DNA of 64,000 nt from Caldalkalibacillus uzonensis (GTDB lineage: Bacteria > Bacillota > Bacilli > Caldalkalibacillales > Caldalkalibacillaceae), in contig NZ_JAUSUQ010000004.1 in assembly GCF_030814135.1 (NCBI RefSeq), positions 1 to 64,000 on the forward strand. Direction: 5' to 3'. This document shows, piece by piece, positions 1-9,377 of this stretch. The notes below the pieces were generated by a model. The model was not told where the DNA came from and ran no database searches. It worked only from the letters and a program-made list of their open reading frames with translations. Every line of letters starts with the position of its first letter. Position 1 is the stretch's first letter. The position numbers were made by a program, and so were the translations under genes.

Positions 1-37
1 CAACTTGTTTCTGCGAAACGGTCCAGTAATGGTATAG

Positions 38-238
38 TCACTGAACTTTAGATACAAGTTGGTCATGAGGAAATGACTCTCCCTGGTGAGATCCTCGCTC
101 TTGTAATTCCAGGATACCGGGGCGATTGTTGGTGATGCTAAACCGGCTGAGGGGCCGTTTCTCCTCGTCCCGGGTCAGACAGCAAACCACGTTGCTTTCG
201 CTGCCTACATCGATTCCGACAAACAAGGGGGAAGTCAT
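38..238 (-). pseudogene. IS110-family transposase, N-terminal fragment
   Basis: The reading frame from the ATG at 238 has a near-perfect AAGGAGGTG ribosome binding site and starts with a short leader and GIDVG, the first Asp motif of the RuvC-like DEDD domain of IS110 transposases. About 45 residues look family-like (to LELQER). The frame then runs through about 20 unrelated residues to a stop at 38, so the rest of the roughly 400-residue protein is missing. It is a truncated or frameshifted remnant and cannot be an active recombinase. The family call rests on the N-terminal motif only. Confidence 0.55.
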
Positions 239-743
239 ATCGATCACCTCCTTCGCATGAAGATCACAGTGCCTACGATCCTGGGATGTCCCTGGGAAAC
301 CCATGAACGACTGCCTTACGAGCTATTGGAATACACCAGGGATCATCGGTGCACGTGCCTCCCTCTGCTTCGAGGAGGGATGATCGGCTGGGAAACAGTC
401 AGCGTGTAGGTCTATATCATGGGGCCAGGGGAACACGCTTTTTTCGGAAGACACCCTATAAAGGGGCAACAGGGGGAAATCGGAACATTCCCTTGGTAGA
501 CACCTAAGGCTATTTTCCCAAAGACAGCCCAAGATCGTAAACACCGAAATGAACTGCATAATGACTAGCGCGCTTACGCTTGCTTTCTTCTCATTCGCGT
601 TCGCTTGCTTCGCAAGCAAACGCTCATTACGAAGCTATGTTCTCCATCACCAAAACGAATCTTTATTCAATTTTCAAGGAACAGTTTTAGGTTTCAAAGA
701 CCTTCAAATGAAGGCTAAAACATAATATACAAGGGGAATAGAT
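239..743. other. Non-coding stretch: IS110 flank plus rRNA-spacer-like sequence
   Basis: No convincing gene is seen here. The 98-codon minus-strand frame at 323-619 has no family resemblance. The part next to the transposase start is where IS110-group elements keep their non-coding left end, which in active members encodes the bridge RNA; whether one survives is unknown. On the minus strand at about 661-682 the sequence TTCCTTGAAAATTGAAT resembles the conserved spacer/leader motif of Bacillus rRNA operons, followed at 590-630 by AAGCAAGCG-type short repeats that form the hairpin CGCTTGCTTCGCAAGCAAACG. A small CCTTC-AAAT-GAAGG hairpin lies at 702-715, just before the first operon gene. Confidence 0.35.
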
Positions 744-1898
744 ATGAATAAGATATTACTTACCATATCTGCAGGAATGTGGGACGGTATTCAACATCGT
801 CCCCATCATTTTGCTAGAAGAGCAGCACTGAATAATTGGACTGTTCTGTATGTAGAACCACCAGCTACTTTAATCTCTCCCCTCAAAAATAGGACAACGA
901 TTGAACGATGGAAATATTGGCGTGAAGGGCTACGGAAAGAAACCGAATCTTTATATCTCCTTTCTTTACCTCCCATTTTTCCGTTTGGAAATATGAATCG
1001 AACAATCAATCGTATCAATCAAAGAATAATGGCAAAAACAATAACAAAAGCATTGCAATCGTTCTCTAATAGCAAAGTTACCTTATACACTTTCTTACCT
1101 AACACTGTGGACATGCTTCCCTATCTAAATGTTGAAGCAGTCATTTACGATTGTGTGGATGATCATGGTTCTTTTTCAGGTTTTGTCGATAAAAAAATAG
1201 TTTTAGAAATGGAAAAAGATTTAATGAGGCAAGCTGACATATGTTTTGCCACATCACACAAGTTGTATAGTGACAGAAAAGCCTGGAATCCAAACTTTTA
1301 TCTAATTCCTAACGGAACTGATCATGATTTTTTTGCAAAAACTGCATCTATTACCGAAGAAGAGATTCCTGCTGATGTGGCTGATTTATCTCATCCCACC
1401 ATTGGTTTTATTGGGGGAATTAGTGATTGGGTTGACCTGTCCTTAGTTAAACAGGTTGCCGACAGCCGCCCTGATTGCAATTTTATCTTTATAGGACCAA
1501 TAGCAACAGATATTAGTCTCTTGGAAGCCTTATCAAATGTACATTTTATTGGACCCAGGAGATACGAACACTTACCCTATTACTTGCGTAAATTTGATAT
1601 CTGCTGGATCCCCTTTAAAATCAACGAACTGACAAAGAGTGTTAATCCAATAAAACTGTATGAATATATGTCATCAGGCAAACCTGTTATCTCAACACCA
1701 CTTCCGGAAGTGAAACATTTTGAAGGACTTATTGAAATAGCCAAGGATAAACAGGAAACCATAGTCTCAATTGACAGAATTCTTGACTCAAACATAAACG
1801 ATGTAAACAGAGAAAAACGCCAAAAGGTAGGTCAGGATAATTCTTGGGATAGTCGCTGGCAATATGCTGAGCATTTGATACAATCATTACAAAAGTAG
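744..1898 (+). CDS. TuaH-like glycosyltransferase
   Basis: This 384-residue GT-B fold glycosyltransferase resembles TuaH of teichuronic acid synthesis. The N-terminal half carries the HRPHHFARR segment. The C-terminal nucleotide-sugar domain contains GFIGGISDWVD and the acidic motif NPIKLYEYMSSGKPVIST, typical of the donor-binding site. No signal peptide or membrane segment is seen, so it should act at the inner face of the membrane. The ATG at 744 follows AAGGGG at a good distance. It is the first gene of an operon of six closely spaced surface-polymer genes. Donor and acceptor sugars cannot be deduced. Confidence 0.8.
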   Translation: MNKILLTISAGMWDGIQHRPHHFARRAALNNWTVLYVEPPATLISPLKNRTTIERWKYWREGLRKETESLYLLSLPPIFPFGNMNRTINRINQRIMAKTITKALQSFSNSKVTLYTFLPNTVDMLPYLNVEAVIYDCVDDHGSFSGFVDKKIVLEMEKDLMRQADICFATSHKLYSDRKAWNPNFYLIPNGTDHDFFAKTASITEEEIPADVADLSHPTIGFIGGISDWVDLSLVKQVADSRPDCNFIFIGPIATDISLLEALSNVHFIGPRRYEHLPYYLRKFDICWIPFKINELTKSVNPIKLYEYMSSGKPVISTPLPEVKHFEGLIEIAKDKQETIVSIDRILDSNINDVNREKRQKVGQDNSWDSRWQYAEHLIQSLQK

Positions 1899-1910
1899 AG
1901 GGAAAGTCAT

Positions 1911-3491
1911 ATGGTTAACCAAGCATCAAGTGTATCTCCACTAAGAAAAATATTTGGGGCCACAGTTTTGATTATGGGTGTTACTGTATTCAGCCGTTTA
2001 ATGGGGTTTATTCGGGAATTGTTTATGGCGGCAAAATATGGTACAAGCATGGAAGCAGACGCTTTTGTGGCAGCCTTTACTATACCAACACTTTTATTAA
2101 CAATTATAGGTGGTGCCTTGTCAGCCACTTTAATTCCACTCATAATAAAATTAAAAACTGAAAATCATTTGGTCAGAATTGAGAAGTTATTAGGCAGTGT
2201 ATTTGTATTTATCTGCTTTTCATTAACATCCATAGCGATTTCTCTCTATTTTCTTATGGATGAATTTGTCAAGATATATGTCAGCGGTTTTTCCCCAGAA
2301 GGGCTAACATTAACGGCAGAGATGCTAATCATTATTTTACCTGCCTTTGTGTTAATCGGCCTTATTGGTTTTTTGTCCGCAATTCTAAATGCATCACAAC
2401 ATTATCTGGCCCCTGCAATGGGTTCTCTTTTTTATAACGGTGGAATCATTATCGGGTTGGTGTATTTTTCTTCACAATTTGGGGTCCAAAGCTTAATGGT
2501 GGGAATGGCTGTTGGGATAAGCGTCCATTTTTTAATTTTAATAGTAGTGAACATATACAAAAAAAATTACTTTAAGCCACATTTGACCATTAACCAGGAC
2601 TTAAAACAATTTGCGAGACTTATATTTCCTATTTTTTTGAGCATGGCTGCTTTTCAAGTCAATTTTATTGTTGACAGAATGATGGGATCAACACTTGATG
2701 AAGGAAGTTTAGCCGCTTTAAATTATGCCCAGCGTGTTACTCAGCTACCCCAAAGCATTTTTGTGGGGGCATTAGTCCTACCCTTATTACCTGTAGTAGC
2801 TGAACAAATATCAAAACATGATATGGAAAGTACAAATAGATTATTATTGCAATGCTACCGACTTATCGCCATTGTTCTTTTTCCAATCATGGCTGTTTTG
2901 ATTATTTTACCTGAACCAATTATTTCCATCTTGTTTCAAAGAGGGCAATTTGACATACAATCTGTTCACCTTACCAGCACCGCACTAGTATTTTACAGTT
3001 TGACGCTGTTTTCTTTCGCTATGCGGGATATTATGACAAGAACATTTTATGCTCTGCATGACACTTGGACCCCTGTAGTAAATAATCTTATTCTTGTTGC
3101 TTTAAATATCGGATTCATGTTGATTCTGGTCCCACGCTATGGCATTATTGGAATTGCTGGGTCGACTTCACTAGCTGCTTTTATTGCATATATTCGATTA
3201 AGGTTTATACTTAACAAAAAGCTAAGTATGCAAAATTATGGAAGACAACAGACAAATGCATGGCGTCAAATTATATTAAATGTCATTATATTTTCAGCTG
3301 TTGTGTACAGCTTTTACCACTTGGGAGCACAAATATTGACTAATCCATCAGGATGGCATTTGTGGGTTCGAACATTGTCCAGTTTCATATTAGGATCTGT
3401 TGTTTATCTTTTACTCGTGTTTAGATTAAACACTGAAGAGGTTATCTGGCTCAAGGAACGACTACGTCTTACTAAAAGAAAGACACATTAA
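1911..3491 (+). CDS. MurJ/MviN-family lipid-linked precursor flippase
   Basis: The 526-residue protein is hydrophobic along its whole length, with about 14 membrane segments, and has MurJ/MviN features: GVTVFSRLMGFIRELFMAAKYG near the N-terminus and DRMMGS plus NYAQRV in the middle. MurJ-type MOP-superfamily proteins flip polyprenyl-diphosphate-linked precursors across the membrane. Its place between glycosyltransferases and a Wzy-type polymerase suggests it flips the repeat unit of this operon's polymer rather than lipid II, though a general MurJ role cannot be excluded. It starts 12 bases after the preceding stop, with GGGAAAG as ribosome binding site. Confidence 0.85.
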   Translation: MVNQASSVSPLRKIFGATVLIMGVTVFSRLMGFIRELFMAAKYGTSMEADAFVAAFTIPTLLLTIIGGALSATLIPLIIKLKTENHLVRIEKLLGSVFVFICFSLTSIAISLYFLMDEFVKIYVSGFSPEGLTLTAEMLIIILPAFVLIGLIGFLSAILNASQHYLAPAMGSLFYNGGIIIGLVYFSSQFGVQSLMVGMAVGISVHFLILIVVNIYKKNYFKPHLTINQDLKQFARLIFPIFLSMAAFQVNFIVDRMMGSTLDEGSLAALNYAQRVTQLPQSIFVGALVLPLLPVVAEQISKHDMESTNRLLLQCYRLIAIVLFPIMAVLIILPEPIISILFQRGQFDIQSVHLTSTALVFYSLTLFSFAMRDIMTRTFYALHDTWTPVVNNLILVALNIGFMLILVPRYGIIGIAGSTSLAAFIAYIRLRFILNKKLSMQNYGRQQTNAWRQIILNVIIFSAVVYSFYHLGAQILTNPSGWHLWVRTLSSFILGSVVYLLLVFRLNTEEVIWLKERLRLTKRKTH

Positions 3492-3528
3492 CAAATGATC
3501 TATTATTTTGGATGAAAGGACATCAGTC

Positions 3529-4749
3529 ATGTTATTACTGCAGCGATTGTTGTGGATCCTAATCCTATTTCCATGGTTAGACTTTCTATTACGTTATATT
3601 TTTCCTGATTCTATCAGTGGCCTGTGGGATGAACTATTTTTATTTGCCATCATAATTGCTCTATGGATATATAAAAAAAATGAAAACAGATTCGTGGTTG
3701 TACCCAATTATGTAAAGATACCTTTTTTACTTTATTTCATTTTTTGTGTAAGTTCAATGGTTATTCATGTTGTTCCTCTAGCTGTAGCTATTGACGCCAT
3801 GAGAGTAATTTATCAGCCTATCCTTTTCGGATTGCTTACTATGTATTTATCTGACAACAAAATGCTACTTCAGCGCTTTTTTCACTGGATGTACATCAGT
3901 GCGGGAATTATCGCCTTTTTGGGCATTATTGAGTTTGTTTTTCAAATTGATACATCAAGATGGAACCACCCTAGTGAGCAGTTTCGAGCAGTCTCCATAT
4001 TCAGTAACCCCAATGCCGTAGCTGCATTTTATAACATGATGCTGGCCATGCTCATTCCTCGGATTTTAATGCATAAACAGAAACGGTGGATATACTCCGG
4101 TATTGCTGTGATTCTTTTTATTGCACTGTTATTCACTTTATCAAGAGGAGCTTGGATTGCTTTTTGTATGATGGTTCTATACGTTATTTGGATGTGCAAT
4201 AAAAAATGGCTATTAAGCATACCAATAGCAACTTTAGTACTCCCTTTTGTTTTACCAAAGAGTATCATCCAACGAATAATGGTACTGTTTGATCCAGAAT
4301 ATTATCAAATGAGTAGCGAGTATGGTCGGATTGCCTTTTGGAAAGAAGCATTAGAAAGAATGATAGATAATCCTTTGTTCGGTGTAGGGGTAGGAATGTT
4401 TGGTGATTCAGTACCCTTAAGACATCAAATCCCCTTTGCTACTTGGGTTGATAACCATTACTTAAAAATCGGCGCCGAAATTGGTGTTTTCGGTTTACTA
4501 GCTTTTGTAGTTTTTGTCTTTAGTCTGTTTTGGTTACCACATCGCTCAGCAAAACAAGCAAATAATTCCTTTACTAAATCGCTATACATTGGTCTAGCTA
4601 GTGTAACTATAGTCATTGCTGTTCAAAACGTAACGGCAAGCATTTGGGAAGCTTTAACTGTTGGCGTATTCTACTATGCGATTGTTGGAATTATCTTTGG
4701 CTTAAAATGGCAAGAATACCAAAGTCGAAAGGAGAAAATTTCCAAGTAA
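3529..4749 (+). CDS. O-antigen ligase/polymerase (Wzy/WaaL-type) membrane protein
   Basis: A 406-residue polytopic membrane protein with about 11 hydrophobic segments and a large outside loop containing the family pattern around residues 245-310 (EYGRIAFWKEAL...NPLFGVGVGMFGD...DNHYLKIGAEIG). Such proteins polymerise or transfer lipid-linked oligosaccharides at the outer face of the membrane. The ATG at 3529 is chosen because GAAAGGA lies 10 bases upstream; an in-frame TTG at 3508 would put that site inside the gene. Its stop overlaps the next start (TAATG), so the two are translationally coupled. Probably the polymerase of the wall polymer made by this operon. Confidence 0.8.
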   Translation: MLLLQRLLWILILFPWLDFLLRYIFPDSISGLWDELFLFAIIIALWIYKKNENRFVVVPNYVKIPFLLYFIFCVSSMVIHVVPLAVAIDAMRVIYQPILFGLLTMYLSDNKMLLQRFFHWMYISAGIIAFLGIIEFVFQIDTSRWNHPSEQFRAVSIFSNPNAVAAFYNMMLAMLIPRILMHKQKRWIYSGIAVILFIALLFTLSRGAWIAFCMMVLYVIWMCNKKWLLSIPIATLVLPFVLPKSIIQRIMVLFDPEYYQMSSEYGRIAFWKEALERMIDNPLFGVGVGMFGDSVPLRHQIPFATWVDNHYLKIGAEIGVFGLLAFVVFVFSLFWLPHRSAKQANNSFTKSLYIGLASVTIVIAVQNVTASIWEALTVGVFYYAIVGIIFGLKWQEYQSRKEKISK

Positions 4750-5891
4750 TGAAAGTACTTCAGGTCATTGGAGGGGCAGAAAAAGGTGGTTCTCGGAATC
4801 ACCTTATTACTCTTACAAAAAATTTAAACCGTAATGAGCGTATTCAATCTGAAATTGTATGTTTTATTAATGGGCCGATTATGGAGGATGCTCAAAAATA
4901 TAAAATCCCCTGTTACTATTTGCCTATGAATAGTATTATAGATATGCGTGCAATCTTTTCGTTAAGAAGACTAATAACTAAATTAAAACCTGATATCATT
5001 CATACACATGGTGTTCGTGGAAATTTTATTGGCAGACTTGCTGCATATAACTTAGAAATACCGGTTGTTACTACTGTTCACAGTTCTATTTATTATGATT
5101 ATTCAACATTGCTGAAAAAATGGTTTTATCATCGAATTGAGCAATGGACTAGGCCTTTAACTGACCAGTTTATTACTGTGTCAAAATCATTAAAACATGA
5201 ATTAATAAATGATGGTGTAGCCCCAAATAAAGTATCAGTGGTATATAACGGTATTTCAGATGATTTGCTTAATAGTGACAAGAAAAGGGATATAAGAAAA
5301 GAGTTAAATATCCCTGCGCATCTCCCCCTTTTAATTACAGTCGGCCGACTGGAGCCTGTAAAAAATCAAAAGCTGTTTATTCACATCGTTAAGAGGCTTC
5401 AAGAAATGGATGTAAAAGTGTCAGCTATTATTGCAGGGGATGGACCCTTAAAAACTGATTTGCAAAATGAGGTTACTAAACTGGGACTGGATAAACAAAT
5501 TCATTTCCTTGGCTTCCGAAACGATATTCAAAATCTATTAGAACAAGCAGATATTTTCCTTCTTACTTCAAGAATGGAAGGATTACCAATTACGTTATTA
5601 GAAGCGATGGCTGCACAAACACCCGTAGTGGTTTCTGCTGTAGGAGGAATCCCTGAGGTCGTAGAACTGGCTAATAATGGTGAGACAGTACCCAATAGTG
5701 ATATTCCTATGTATTGTGAAAAAATCATCGATCTCATTTCAAATAATAATAAAAGAAAATTATTAGGTGAAAATGGTTATTTTGCCTTTAAAAAGTATTT
5801 CACAGAAAATACTTTTGTAACTAATACTCTCAATGTTTATCATCAAATTTTAAAAAGCACACAAAAAGCATATAAGGAGCGCATTAAATAG
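4749..5891 (+). CDS. Family 4 glycosyltransferase
   Basis: A 380-residue GT4 enzyme of the CapM/EpsD type. It begins MKVLQVIGGAEKGGS, the typical glycine-rich GT-B N-terminus, continues with IIHTHGVRGNF and THSS-like acceptor-domain motifs, and has the C-terminal TVGRLEPVKNQ, GDGPL and RMEGLPITLLEAMA donor-site motifs with the retaining EX7E pattern. It starts at the ATG overlapping the previous stop, behind AAAGGAG. It should add a sugar to a lipid-linked intermediate on the cytoplasmic side. Specificity unknown. Confidence 0.85.
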   Translation: MKVLQVIGGAEKGGSRNHLITLTKNLNRNERIQSEIVCFINGPIMEDAQKYKIPCYYLPMNSIIDMRAIFSLRRLITKLKPDIIHTHGVRGNFIGRLAAYNLEIPVVTTVHSSIYYDYSTLLKKWFYHRIEQWTRPLTDQFITVSKSLKHELINDGVAPNKVSVVYNGISDDLLNSDKKRDIRKELNIPAHLPLLITVGRLEPVKNQKLFIHIVKRLQEMDVKVSAIIAGDGPLKTDLQNEVTKLGLDKQIHFLGFRNDIQNLLEQADIFLLTSRMEGLPITLLEAMAAQTPVVVSAVGGIPEVVELANNGETVPNSDIPMYCEKIIDLISNNNKRKLLGENGYFAFKKYFTENTFVTNTLNVYHQILKSTQKAYKERIK

Positions 5892-5892
5892 C

Positions 5893-7008
5893 ATGGATAA
5901 ACAGATTATGGTTGCAGGATATTACGGAGCTGATAATTTAGGTGATGAAGCAATCTTAACTGGAATCATTGATTCATTATCTCAAAATGGGTTTAATAAT
6001 GTTACTGTATTAAGTAAAAGTCCCCAAAAAACAGAGCAAATGCATAATGTCAAAAGCATCTATATCGGAAGAAAGTTTAAAGGGTTAAATAACATTTATC
6101 GCTCTCTTAAATCCACAGATTTATTTATTCTCGGCGGTGGCGGTCTATTACAAGATTACACTAAAAGGGTTGTACCTTTTTGGCTAAGCCGAGTTATACT
6201 AGCTCTAAAAGCAGGAACACCGATTATGTACTATGCTCAGGGCATAGGACCTTTACAAACTCAATTTTCACGTTGGCTGGTTAAAAAGATCTCAAATAAA
6301 GTTAATTATATTACAGTAAGAGATTCAAATTCACTTCATTTACTCCAAACTATAGGAATAGATAAAACAAAGATTGAACTTACTGCAGACCCGGCATTAG
6401 GCATTGAGATCCACTCTGATGGAAATTATCTCTTAAGAAATGAAGGTATCCCAATTAATTGTCACAAGAATTTTGTCGGCGTTGGATTAAGGCCATGGTA
6501 TAACGACTATAAATACTTGCCTGTACTGCAAGTGGCGTTATCGTACTTGCAACAGAAATATGACTTAAATTATATCTTTTTTCCATTTCAAAAACAAGTT
6601 GATGAAAAAATATGTAAACGGATGATAGGACGCCTTGATCCCAATAAAAGTTTTATCATCAAGGGGCATTATACACCAGAACAAATCGCTGCCATGATTA
6701 GTCAAACTAATGGAGTAATTGCCATGAGACTCCACGCTTTAATTTTAAGTGCCATTTCATTTACACCTTGTTTTGGATTAGTATATGACCCCAAGGTGTA
6801 TCATTTTATGTCACAACTGGACTTGCATAAACATACCTTCGATATAACAGCTGACCTTACAAATGAAGAAAAATTAACATCTTCATTAGAGACCTGGTGG
6901 GAAACCAAGCAATATGTAAAGACCCAATTGGAGGTAAACATACCAATATTACAAAAAAGAAATATGCGCAATGTTGAAATTGTAAAAGAATTGCTATCAA
7001 CTTTTTAA
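5893..7008 (+). CDS. csaB: Polysaccharide pyruvyl transferase CsaB
   Basis: A 371-residue protein starting MDKQIMVAGYYGADNLGDEA, the hallmark of CsaB, followed by ILGGGGLLQD and a C-terminal GVIAMRLHALILSAI segment. CsaB transfers a ketal-linked pyruvate from phosphoenolpyruvate to N-acetylmannosamine of secondary cell wall polymers. The pyruvylated end is the ligand for S-layer homology (SLH) domains. The gene lies one base after the GT4 gene and just before tagA, an arrangement seen in SCWP loci of Bacillus anthracis and Paenibacillus. It indicates that this organism displays SLH-anchored surface proteins, none of which is encoded in this window. Confidence 0.92.
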   Translation: MDKQIMVAGYYGADNLGDEAILTGIIDSLSQNGFNNVTVLSKSPQKTEQMHNVKSIYIGRKFKGLNNIYRSLKSTDLFILGGGGLLQDYTKRVVPFWLSRVILALKAGTPIMYYAQGIGPLQTQFSRWLVKKISNKVNYITVRDSNSLHLLQTIGIDKTKIELTADPALGIEIHSDGNYLLRNEGIPINCHKNFVGVGLRPWYNDYKYLPVLQVALSYLQQKYDLNYIFFPFQKQVDEKICKRMIGRLDPNKSFIIKGHYTPEQIAAMISQTNGVIAMRLHALILSAISFTPCFGLVYDPKVYHFMSQLDLHKHTFDITADLTNEEKLTSSLETWWETKQYVKTQLEVNIPILQKRNMRNVEIVKELLSTF

Positions 7009-7020
7009 TTGTGAGGGATT

Positions 7021-7767
7021 ATGATGTCTAGAAAGCCAAAACGAATTCACGTTTTAGGTTTTCCTATAGATAATCTTAACATTGATCAAACCCTTAAGCT
7101 TATTATTAAAGAATGCGAAAATAAAAACAAGCATTTTATTGTGGCTCAAAATCCAGAAAAGATTATTGCTGGCTTGAAAGACAATGAACTTGCAATAATT
7201 CTTAAACATAAAGCAACCTTATTAATACCTGATGGTTTTGGTTTAATAATCGCTGCTATAATCTTAGGAGAAAGCAGATTATCACGGGTAACAGGAATAC
7301 AATTATTTGAGAAGCTTTTGGATTATGCCAATGAAGAGGGAAAGAGAGTATTTTTTTTCGGAGGTAAACCAGAGGTCAATCACCGTTTGATTAAAGTAGT
7401 TTCCCAAAGGTACCCTAATTTAATTATTGCAGGACATCAACATGGATATGAGAAAGACCATGGTATGATTTTGAGTAAAATAAATGAAGTAAAACCAGAT
7501 TTTTTATTCGTAGCATTAGGTTCGCCACGACAGGAGAAATGGATAGCCAAGTATTTTGATAATTTACCTGTTTATGTAGCAATGGGAGTAGGAGGATCAT
7601 TTGACGTTCTTACAGGATATGTAAAACGTGCTCCCAAATGGATGCAGAAAATTGGACTGGAATGGTTATACAGACTTTATAAACAACCGTCAAGGTATAG
7701 GAGAATGTTAAGGTTACCGCTTTTTTTATGGAGAGTTATTAGGTATAAATTCACAAGATCAATTTAA
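7021..7767 (+). CDS. tagA: TagA/WecG/CpsF-family glycosyltransferase
   Basis: A 248-residue GT26 enzyme. It contains PDGFGLIIAA, the FFFGGKPEV segment, FVALGSPRQEKW and GVGGSFDVLTGYVKRAPKWMQKIGLEWLYRL, the conserved C-terminal block of TagA/WecG. These enzymes add N-acetylmannosamine (TagA) or its uronic acid (WecG) to polyprenyl-diphospho-GlcNAc at the membrane. Tandem ATGs at 7021 and 7024 follow GAGGG. It is the last gene of the operon and ends just before a bidirectional terminator. With csaB it points to a ManNAc-containing SCWP linkage or repeat unit. The WecC-type dehydrogenase next door could supply the uronic-acid donor. Confidence 0.9.
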   Translation: MMSRKPKRIHVLGFPIDNLNIDQTLKLIIKECENKNKHFIVAQNPEKIIAGLKDNELAIILKHKATLLIPDGFGLIIAAIILGESRLSRVTGIQLFEKLLDYANEEGKRVFFFGGKPEVNHRLIKVVSQRYPNLIIAGHQHGYEKDHGMILSKINEVKPDFLFVALGSPRQEKWIAKYFDNLPVYVAMGVGGSFDVLTGYVKRAPKWMQKIGLEWLYRLYKQPSRYRRMLRLPLFLWRVIRYKFTRSI

Positions 7768-7779
7768 TAAAAAGACTAA

Positions 7780-7820
7780 CCCTCCTCGGTAATTATATTT
7801 TTTACCAACAGGAGGGCTTT
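7780..7820. terminator. Bidirectional terminator between tagA and wecC
   Basis: CCCTCCT at 7780-7786 pairs with AGGAGGG at 7810-7816, with an inner GGTAA/TTACC extension, followed by CTTTT. It sits between two convergent genes and can serve both strands. Confidence 0.75.
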
Positions 7821-7826
7821 TCGTAA

Positions 7827-9134
7827 TTAATGATCAATTAGAGAAAAACATATTTGCTTATCACAATTATACATCGACAGCGGGGAGCCTAATTCAATGT
7901 AATGATATCCTGCTGATTCTAATTGACCTTTATTTAAAATATGTCTGGTATCAAACACAACCTGCCGTCTCATAAGCCCTTTGATCATTTTAAAGTCTAT
8001 CTCTTTAAAAATATGATGGTCAGTTAAAATAACCAATAAATCAGATCCCTTAGCAACTTCTTTTACATCATTCACTTTACCTTCAATATGTTGGTTAATA
8101 TATGGGTCATAGATCTTAAGCTGGAACCCTTTTTTTCTTAACAGTTCAATAACTTTTAAAGATGGGCTTTCACGAATATCGTTAACATTACCTTTAAAGG
8201 CAAGTCCAAGCAAAGATATAATCGGTTTTTCTATGTCCTTTACATACTTTTCAATAACGTTAGCTACATGGAACGGGGTTGAATCGTTGATCTTTCGTGC
8301 CAATGAGATTAACTTTGATTCTTCTGGAGCATGTTCAATAACAAACCATGGGTCAACCGCTATACAATGTCCTCCAACTCCTGGACCAGGCATATGAAGA
8401 TTAACTCTTGGATGCTGATTAGCCAGCTCGATTGCTTCCCACACATTAAACCCTACCCTTTCTGCAATACGAGCAAACTCATTAGCCAAAGCAATATTTA
8501 CGTCACGATAAATATTTTCCATTAATTTTACCATCTCTGCGGTCGTTGCATCAGTTATATGAATTTTTCCTGTTACAAATATTTGATAAAGCTCAGCTGT
8601 GAGCTGACTTGATTTCTCATTAATTCCCCCGACGATTCTATCGTTTAATATAAGTTCTTCTATTATCCTACCTGGAAGAACTCTTTCAGGAGAATGTGAT
8701 ACAAATAACTCATCCCCTATAGATAATCCTGATTTTTTTAAAATAGGGATCATAATGTGCTCTACTGTACGTGGTGGTACTGTTGACTCTAAAATTACAA
8801 GATTACCTTTTTCGAGATTAGGTACAATCATCTCCGTCGCAGTCTTAACATAATTGAGATTTGCTGTTTTATCTTTATTAATCGGGGTGGGTACAGCAAT
8901 TATAAAGGCGTCTGCCTTAACTGGCTCTGTCGAAAAAGTCAACCTTCCCGTTTCTATTACTTCAATTAACATTTCTTTTAAACCATGTTCTTCAATGTGC
9001 AGTTCTTTATTTTTCAATTTGTTAATAACAGAGGGGTTTATATCCACTCCGTGTACATTAAACCCATGTTTGGCGAAGATTACAGCCGTAGGTAAGCCAA
9101 TATATCCTAGACCCATGACACACAGCTTTTTCAC
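7827..9134 (-). CDS. wecC: UDP-N-acetylmannosamine/UDP-sugar 6-dehydrogenase, WecC type
   Basis: A 435-residue nucleotide-sugar dehydrogenase. The N-terminal Rossmann fold has GLGYIGLPTA, then AVPTP and LESTVPPRT. The central domain has the catalytic Cys in GGHCIAVDPWF, and the C-terminal domain has GLAFKGNVNDIRESPS. It oxidises C6 of a UDP-sugar twice with NAD+ to give the uronic acid. Sequence style (PPRTVE rather than PVGT, GHCIAVDP) fits UDP-ManNAc dehydrogenase better than UDP-glucose dehydrogenase, but substrate is inferred. The start is GTG at 9134 with GGGAG upstream. It is read convergently to the csaB operon and probably provides ManNAcA. No wecB epimerase gene is in the window. Confidence 0.82.
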   Translation of the reverse strand: MKKLCVMGLGYIGLPTAVIFAKHGFNVHGVDINPSVINKLKNKELHIEEHGLKEMLIEVIETGRLTFSTEPVKADAFIIAVPTPINKDKTANLNYVKTATEMIVPNLEKGNLVILESTVPPRTVEHIMIPILKKSGLSIGDELFVSHSPERVLPGRIIEELILNDRIVGGINEKSSQLTAELYQIFVTGKIHITDATTAEMVKLMENIYRDVNIALANEFARIAERVGFNVWEAIELANQHPRVNLHMPGPGVGGHCIAVDPWFVIEHAPEESKLISLARKINDSTPFHVANVIEKYVKDIEKPIISLLGLAFKGNVNDIRESPSLKVIELLRKKGFQLKIYDPYINQHIEGKVNDVKEVAKGSDLLVILTDHHIFKEIDFKMIKGLMRRQVVFDTRHILNKGQLESAGYHYIELGSPLSMYNCDKQICFSLIDH

Positions 9135-9326
9135 TACAAATCAGCTCCCAGATGATCTCATTTATTGATTAAACTTTTTCTCACAAATAACATTACAATA
9201 CTTGGACCTTAACTATCATGATACCTTTTTAGGGTTTGAAGAGTCTAGTCCAAAAACTGTAAAACACCTATTGTTTAGAAACTATTGTCTTTTTCATTAG
9301 TAATTAACAGCATGTAGACATATAAT

Positions 9327-9354
9327 AAACTTCTTCTGCAATCAGAAGAAGTTT
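9327..9354 (-). terminator. Terminator after the LCP gene
   Basis: A perfect 12-bp inverted repeat (AAACTTCTTCTG, four-base loop) just downstream of the minus-strand LCP gene, running into TTTATTAT on that strand. The rest of 9135-9326 shows no gene and presumably holds the promoter of the dehydrogenase gene. Confidence 0.75.
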
Positions 9355-9377
9355 AACTCTGTATTGCCCATAGACGA

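Noticed and set aside
323-619. 98-codon minus-strand frame in the left flank
   Set aside because: No family resemblance and no good start site; it overlaps repeat-rich, rRNA-spacer-like sequence.
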